Shown in pieces: positions 7,498 through 10,986 of a stretch of 10,986 nt of DNA. Under the pieces are notes generated by a model, which was given only the letters and a program-made list of their open reading frames with translations, had not been told where the DNA came from and searched no databases. The translations under genes were made by a program, and so were the position numbers. How positions within the stretch are numbered: the first letter of the stretch is position 1; each line of letters begins with the position of its first letter. Source of the stretch: Verrucomicrobiota bacterium (GTDB lineage Bacteria > Verrucomicrobiota > Verrucomicrobiia > Opitutales > Seribacteraceae); NCBI GenBank assembly GCA_014382645.1, contig JACNJI010000333.1:1-10986 (forward strand), in the 5' to 3' direction.

Positions 7498-8915
7498 TGA
7501 GTTCTGCAACTACAGATACGGTGAAACCATCACCCGAGATTCTGAAAAAGGTCAAGCCGGCCAAACTAGATGAAGTTCCACTTGTGCTGAACAAGCGCAG
7601 TCTGCATTGGATCACTGATAAGATTTGTGGAATCGTCGAGGCGAAGACCCCTGCTTGGTGGTGGTGGTGCTTTATTTTCGCTCTTTCAATTGCAAGCTTC
7701 ACCGGGATGGGTTTGCTTGTCTTGGTTTCCTCCGGGGTAGGTGAATGGGGAAATAACAATCCCGTTAATTGGGGCTGGGCGATCGTTAACTTTGTGTTTT
7801 GGATTGGCATAGGACACGCAGGGACCCTGATCTCCGCTATTCTGTGCCTCCTCAAGCAAAAGTGGAGAACCTCGATTAATCGTGGTTCTGAAGCCATGAC
7901 CGTATTTGCCGTTATGTGTGCCGGCATTTTTCCACTGTTTCACGTGGGTCGGGTATGGTTCGCGTGGTGGTTGTTTCCCATTCCCAATGCGAATAACATT
8001 TGGCCTCAATTCAAGAGTCCCTTGGAATGGGATGTATTTGCCGTGTCGACGTACTTTACCGTGTCCGTCCTATTTTGGTACATGGGCATGATACCCGATC
8101 TCGCCGTTTTGCGAGACCGAGCTCAGAAAATGTGGCGAAAGTACTTCTATGGGTTTCTTTCCATGGGTTGGAACAATTCAAATACCCACTGGCGAAACTT
8201 CGAGATGGCCTACCTGCTCTTGGCGGGACTGTCCACTCCACTTGTGCTCTCGGTGCATACGATCGTGTCGTTTGACTTTGCCATAGCCAACCTACCTGGC
8301 TGGCACACAACTATTTTCCCGCCATATTTCGTAGCGGGTGCTATTTTCTCGGGTTTCGGAATGGTTATGACCCTTCTTCTGCCCGTACGTGCCGTATTTG
8401 GCCTTCACGACCTTATAAACCAAAAGCACATAGACAACATGTGCAAGATCACCTTGGCCACCGGAAGCTTAGTTGGGTATGCCTATGCCATGGAGTTCTT
8501 CATCGCTTGGTACGGCGCCAACTCCTATGAGGGTTTTGCCTTTATCAATCGCGCTTTCGGTAATTACTGGTGGGCCTATTGGATCATGGTCAGTTGCAAC
8601 GTAATTTGCCCGCAATTGTTCTGGTTCAAGGCCATCCGTGAGAATACACCCCTAGTCTGGGTCATTTCCATCTTCGTAAACATCGGGATGTGGTTTGAGC
8701 GCTTCGTCATCGCCAACACGACCCTGTCACGCGATTTTCTTCCCTCCAGCTGGGGTTACTATTCTCCAACCGTTGTCGATATCTTCACCTTCTTTGGCAC
8801 ATTCGGGTTCTTCTCGGTGCTCTTTCTTCTTTTCCTTCGTTTCCTTCCTCTCATGCCTTTGGCGGAAGTAAAATCCGTAACCCCAATGGCTGATCCACAC
8901 GCCGGGAAGCATTGA
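7497..8915 (+). CDS. actC: ACIII subunit ActC, NrfD-like quinol-binding membrane protein
   Basis: This 472-residue integral membrane protein of the NrfD/PsrC family is the likely quinol-oxidising and proton-handling subunit of ACIII. About ten hydrophobic helices can be seen, roughly at residues 55-80, 93-118, 134-160, 178-200, 237-262, 275-300, 317-340, 356-377, 385-405 and 425-450. The soluble N-terminus contains SLHWITDKI. Membrane-embedded polar residues typical of the family include H107 in [10 protein letters not shown]149 in FPLFHVGR, and H254 and D260 in [10 protein letters not shown]; these are candidates for quinol or proton contacts. The ATG at 7497 shares one base with the actB stop (TGATG) and has no Shine-Dalgarno, which suggests translational coupling. 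A TTG one codon upstream is the alternative start. The gene ends 26 bp before actD. Length and position match ActC well. Confidence 0.95.
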   Translation: MSSATTDTVKPSPEILKKVKPAKLDEVPLVLNKRSLHWITDKICGIVEAKTPAWWWWCFIFALSIASFTGMGLLVLVSSGVGEWGNNNPVNWGWAIVNFVFWIGIGHAGTLISAILCLLKQKWRTSINRGSEAMTVFAVMCAGIFPLFHVGRVWFAWWLFPIPNANNIWPQFKSPLEWDVFAVSTYFTVSVLFWYMGMIPDLAVLRDRAQKMWRKYFYGFLSMGWNNSNTHWRNFEMAYLLLAGLSTPLVLSVHTIVSFDFAIANLPGWHTTIFPPYFVAGAIFSGFGMVMTLLLPVRAVFGLHDLINQKHIDNMCKITLATGSLVGYAYAMEFFIAWYGANSYEGFAFINRAFGNYWWAYWIMVSCNVICPQLFWFKAIRENTPLVWVISIFVNIGMWFERFVIANTTLSRDFLPSSWGYYSPTVVDIFTFFGTFGFFSVLFLLFLRFLPLMPLAEVKSVTPMADPHAGKH

Positions 8916-8941
8916 TCTTAGATCCCAATCTCTAAGTAAAT

Positions 8942-9514
8942 ATGGCAAATAAAGGCATAAAATATGGACTGGCGGCGGTTTTTAATACCGCTAGTGAGAT
9001 CTATACTGCGGCCGCAAAGGTACGGGATGCCGGCTACACTAGCTGGGAATGCTATACGCCGATGCCTGTGCACGGTCTAGATGCCCAAATGTACGGATTG
9101 GACGATAAGGGCTTTCCCATACGCTCAAAAGTTCCCCGTTTCACATTGACGGGGGGAGTCACAGGTTTTTTCACTGGTATGTTTATCGTCTGGTACATGA
9201 ATGCGTACGACTACCCCCTCATTGCGGGAGGCAAACCGTTCTTCAGTCCCATTTTCCCTTTTCCCGTCTTTTACGAACTCACTATTTTGTTTGCCGCTTT
9301 CGGGACGTTGTTCGGTATGTTTTTTCTCAACCGGCTGCCTAGGCATAACCATCCCGTTTTTGAACATCCAAAGTTTGGTCGTACCGGAGATGACAAGTTC
9401 ATGATTGTTGTCGAAGTGGAAGATCCGAAATTCGATGATGACGAAACCGCTGATTTCCTAAAGGAGATTGGCGGCAAGTCCGTAAGTTTAATACGCGAAC
9501 CGGAGGAGTTTTAA
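8942..9514 (+). CDS. actD: ACIII subunit ActD, DUF3341 membrane protein
   Basis: This 190-residue protein matches the DUF3341 family, the ActD subunit of ACIII. The N-terminal ~60 residues form a small soluble domain with YGLAAVFNTASEIYTAA and the conserved-looking GYTSWECYTPMPVHGLD. Two membrane helices follow at about 67-88 and 110-130, joined by a proline- and phenylalanine-rich loop. The tail contains HNHPVFEHPKF and an acidic stretch, then ends in a short alpha/beta-like segment. It is thought to be a structural subunit packed against the NrfD-like proteins; it binds no recognisable cofactor. It starts 26 bp after actC with only a weak upstream purine signal, and its last codons contain the Shine-Dalgarno of actE. 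Context and family agree closely. Confidence 0.92.
   Translation: MANKGIKYGLAAVFNTASEIYTAAAKVRDAGYTSWECYTPMPVHGLDAQMYGLDDKGFPIRSKVPRFTLTGGVTGFFTGMFIVWYMNAYDYPLIAGGKPFFSPIFPFPVFYELTILFAAFGTLFGMFFLNRLPRHNHPVFEHPKFGRTGDDKFMIVVEVEDPKFDDDETADFLKEIGGKSVSLIREPEEF
9502..9508 (+). promoter_or_regulatory. Strong Shine-Dalgarno for actE inside actD
   Basis: GGAGGAG lies seven bases upstream of the actE ATG at 9516 and within the last codons of actD. It is the clearest ribosome-binding site in the operon and fixes the actE start. The other act genes rely on weak sites or on stop/start overlap. Confidence 0.8.
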
Positions 9515-9515
9515 T

Positions 9516-10175
9516 ATGAGATACTTCCTTTGGGTTTACGTTTTGACTGTTGTTACGGTTGTCTCTATCCTCGGATTCCGCGGAGACATATCAAAGAATC
9601 CTCCTCTGGAGGTTTTTCCGGACATGGATCGACAACTCAAGTTTCTGGAACAATCCGAGAACAACCTTTTTTCCGATCGTCGTTCCGATCGCCTTCCACC
9701 CGTTGGTTCCGTTGTGCGAGGTAACGCACTCGACCTAGGAAACGTGTTTTCTTCAGACGTCGACATTGGATCTGATGTTCTTAGAACTGGTAAAAATCCC
9801 GATGGGAACTTCAGCACCCGAGTTCCTGCAGAGGTGGAAATCGACATGGCTCTAATGAGGCAAGGTAAAGAGGCATACGACATTCATTGCAGCAACTGCC
9901 ATGGGCAATATGGAAACGGTCGAGGTGTTATCGCTCAATTCGATTTATCACCAAAAAATCTATCGGACCCTAGTGTCAAAGCTACCTACTTGGAAGCGTT
10001 GCAACCATGGAGCGACGGTCAAATTTACAATGCCATCTCAAATGGCTCCGCATCTCAGATCATGTTAGGATTGGCGGACAAATTGAACCCGGAGGAGCGT
10101 TGGGCAATTGTTTTATACGTCAGGGCCTTGCAATCCTATGTTGGAGGTGCACGCAAACAGGGGGTGGTCGAATGA
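9516..10175 (+). CDS. actE: ACIII subunit ActE, membrane-anchored monoheme cytochrome c
   Basis: This 219-residue protein has one heme c site, C125SNCH129, followed by GQYGNGRG as in class I cytochromes. M183 in SQIMLGLADKL is the likely axial methionine, and RWAIVLYVRAL (195-205) is the typical C-terminal helix. Residues about 4-20 are hydrophobic and act as a signal or anchor. The segment around 52-70, with FSDRRSDRLPPVGSVVRG, resembles the conserved linker of ACIII monoheme subunits. There is no cysteine outside the heme motif, so the lipoprotein anchoring described for some ActE proteins is not possible here. It should receive electrons from the ActB/ActA relay on the periplasmic side and pass them on. 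It starts one base after the actD stop with a strong GGAGGAG site, and its stop overlaps actF as ATGA. Confidence 0.93.
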   Translation: MRYFLWVYVLTVVTVVSILGFRGDISKNPPLEVFPDMDRQLKFLEQSENNLFSDRRSDRLPPVGSVVRGNALDLGNVFSSDVDIGSDVLRTGKNPDGNFSTRVPAEVEIDMALMRQGKEAYDIHCSNCHGQYGNGRGVIAQFDLSPKNLSDPSVKATYLEALQPWSDGQIYNAISNGSASQIMLGLADKLNPEERWAIVLYVRALQSYVGGARKQGVVE

Positions 10176-10986
10176 GTGCCGACGAAGCAATCGGAATATC
10201 CGGCGGAAAGACGGATTTATCTACAAAATGCCTAGGTGCCGCCGCCATTGGACTCGGGGGCGGATTAATCGGTCTTTTCATGGGACTCGCAAATGGGGAC
10301 AAGAACCCATTTTTAGGTTGGTTATGGGGTACTGCTTTCTGGCTTAGTATTGCCATTGGCATGCTCATGCTGGTCATGCTTTTTCGGGTTTTCAACTCAC
10401 AATGGACACCCGTCGTAAGACGTCAGATGGAACACTGCTTAGCTGCTTTTCCTTGGTTAGGAGCCTGTTTCCTGCCTCTTCTTCTCGTAGTTTGGTTTGG
10501 GGGCGACCAAGCAGGCGTCTTGTGGAACTGGGTCAACCCCGCCAGCGATGTCCCGGTCGCAGGGGAAGTACACAAAGTCGCTCACGATGTATTACTTCAG
10601 AAAAAAAGTGGATATCTAAACGTGTTCTCCTTCAGTTTGCGATTCATTGGCTATTTCGCCATATTCTGCTCCTTAGCTTACTGGATGCGTAAGGTATCTT
10701 TCACTCAAGACCGTGACGGGGATTCCAAATGGACTCAATTAGGTCACAACATATCTGCCGCTGGATTACCTGCAGGTGCCCTTGCTCTTACTTTTGGTGC
10801 TTTCGACTGGTTCATGAGTCTCGAATACCACTGGTTTTCGACCATGTTTGGCGTCTGGTTCTTCGCCGCATCCATTCGGGCAGGTTTGGCCGTTGCCATA
10901 ATTGTATGCTTCATTCTCGCAACTCGGACGGACTTGAAGGGCTTTTATAACTTTAAGGCACATCAATACGATCTTGCCTGCCTATC
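10172..10986 (+). CDS. actF: ACIII subunit ActF, NrfD-like membrane protein (3' end outside window)
   Basis: An open frame of 271 complete codons starts at an ATG overlapping the actE stop (ATGA) and runs off the right edge without a stop, so the C-terminus is missing. At least six hydrophobic helices are visible, near residues 21-41, 48-72, 90-109, 150-171, 195-215 and 222-250. FDWFMSLEYHWFSTMFGVWFF-type sequence at 211-231 is characteristic of ActF and includes polar and charged residues in the membrane. ActF is the second NrfD-like subunit of ACIII, probably structural and possibly in proton movement; it is shorter in helices than ActC. A G-rich stretch (10160-10167) may help initiation. 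Family ActF is usually longer than what is seen here, consistent with simple truncation by the window. An actG or oxidase genes may follow. Confidence 0.92.
   Translation, partial: MSADEAIGISGGKTDLSTKCLGAAAIGLGGGLIGLFMGLANGDKNPFLGWLWGTAFWLSIAIGMLMLVMLFRVFNSQWTPVVRRQMEHCLAAFPWLGACFLPLLLVVWFGGDQAGVLWNWVNPASDVPVAGEVHKVAHDVLLQKKSGYLNVFSFSLRFIGYFAIFCSLAYWMRKVSFTQDRDGDSKWTQLGHNISAAGLPAGALALTFGAFDWFMSLEYHWFSTMFGVWFFAASIRAGLAVAIIVCFILATRTDLKGFYNFKAHQYDLACL

Noticed and set aside
7475..7927. Open frame of 150 codons on the minus strand across the actB/actC junction
   Set aside because: It is antisense to conserved ActC helices and the ActB tail, and has no family-like features.
10402..10692. Plus-strand open frame within actF in another reading frame, suggesting a broken actF
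   Set aside because: The true actF frame is continuous from 10172 to the right edge and its translation is typical ActF, so there is no frameshift.
1..10986. tRNA, rRNA, CRISPR arrays, insertion sequences or prophage elements
   Set aside because: No direct-repeat array, transposase, terminal inverted repeats of an insertion sequence, or recognisable RNA gene was seen on either strand.

Overview
The window is dominated by one plus-strand operon (3353 to the right edge) encoding Alternative Complex III (ACIII), the quinol:electron-acceptor oxidoreductase that replaces cytochrome bc1 in many bacteria. The order is actA (pentaheme cytochrome c), actB (fused molybdopterin-oxidoreductase-like and iron-sulfur protein), actC (NrfD-like quinol-binding membrane protein), actD (DUF3341 membrane protein), actE (monoheme cytochrome c) and actF (second NrfD-like protein, cut by the right edge). 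The genes are packed with ATGA or TGATG overlaps or very short gaps, so they are almost certainly co-transcribed and partly translationally coupled. ActC (and ActF) should sit in the membrane and oxidise quinol. Electrons should then pass through the ActB iron-sulfur clusters to the ActA and ActE hemes, and on to a periplasmic cytochrome or a terminal oxidase that is probably encoded downstream.

Left of the operon, both genes are on the minus strand. The larger (619-2847) is an FAD-dependent oxidoreductase of the FAD_oxidored type with a C-terminal discoidin-like beta-sandwich. The smaller (1-472) runs off the left edge; it has one membrane segment and an unrecognised charged extracytoplasmic region. 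A 505-bp spacer (2848-3352) separates the divergent units. It holds a plausible sigma70-type promoter for act, a long leader with several small hairpins, and a GC-rich block that looks different from its surroundings.

The organism is a Gram-negative-type respiring bacterium of moderate GC content. The fused ActB, the ACIII gene order, the weak Shine-Dalgarno sequences and the FAD-oxidoreductase/discoidin architecture suggest Verrucomicrobiota (Opitutae-like). Planctomycetota, Bacteroidota or a relative cannot be excluded from this sequence alone.

At the system level this is a known respiratory complex. The features worth a second look are a tandem calcium-loop-like insertion in ActA, an ActE without a lipidation cysteine, a His-rich ActB tail, and the structured GC-rich block in the act leader.
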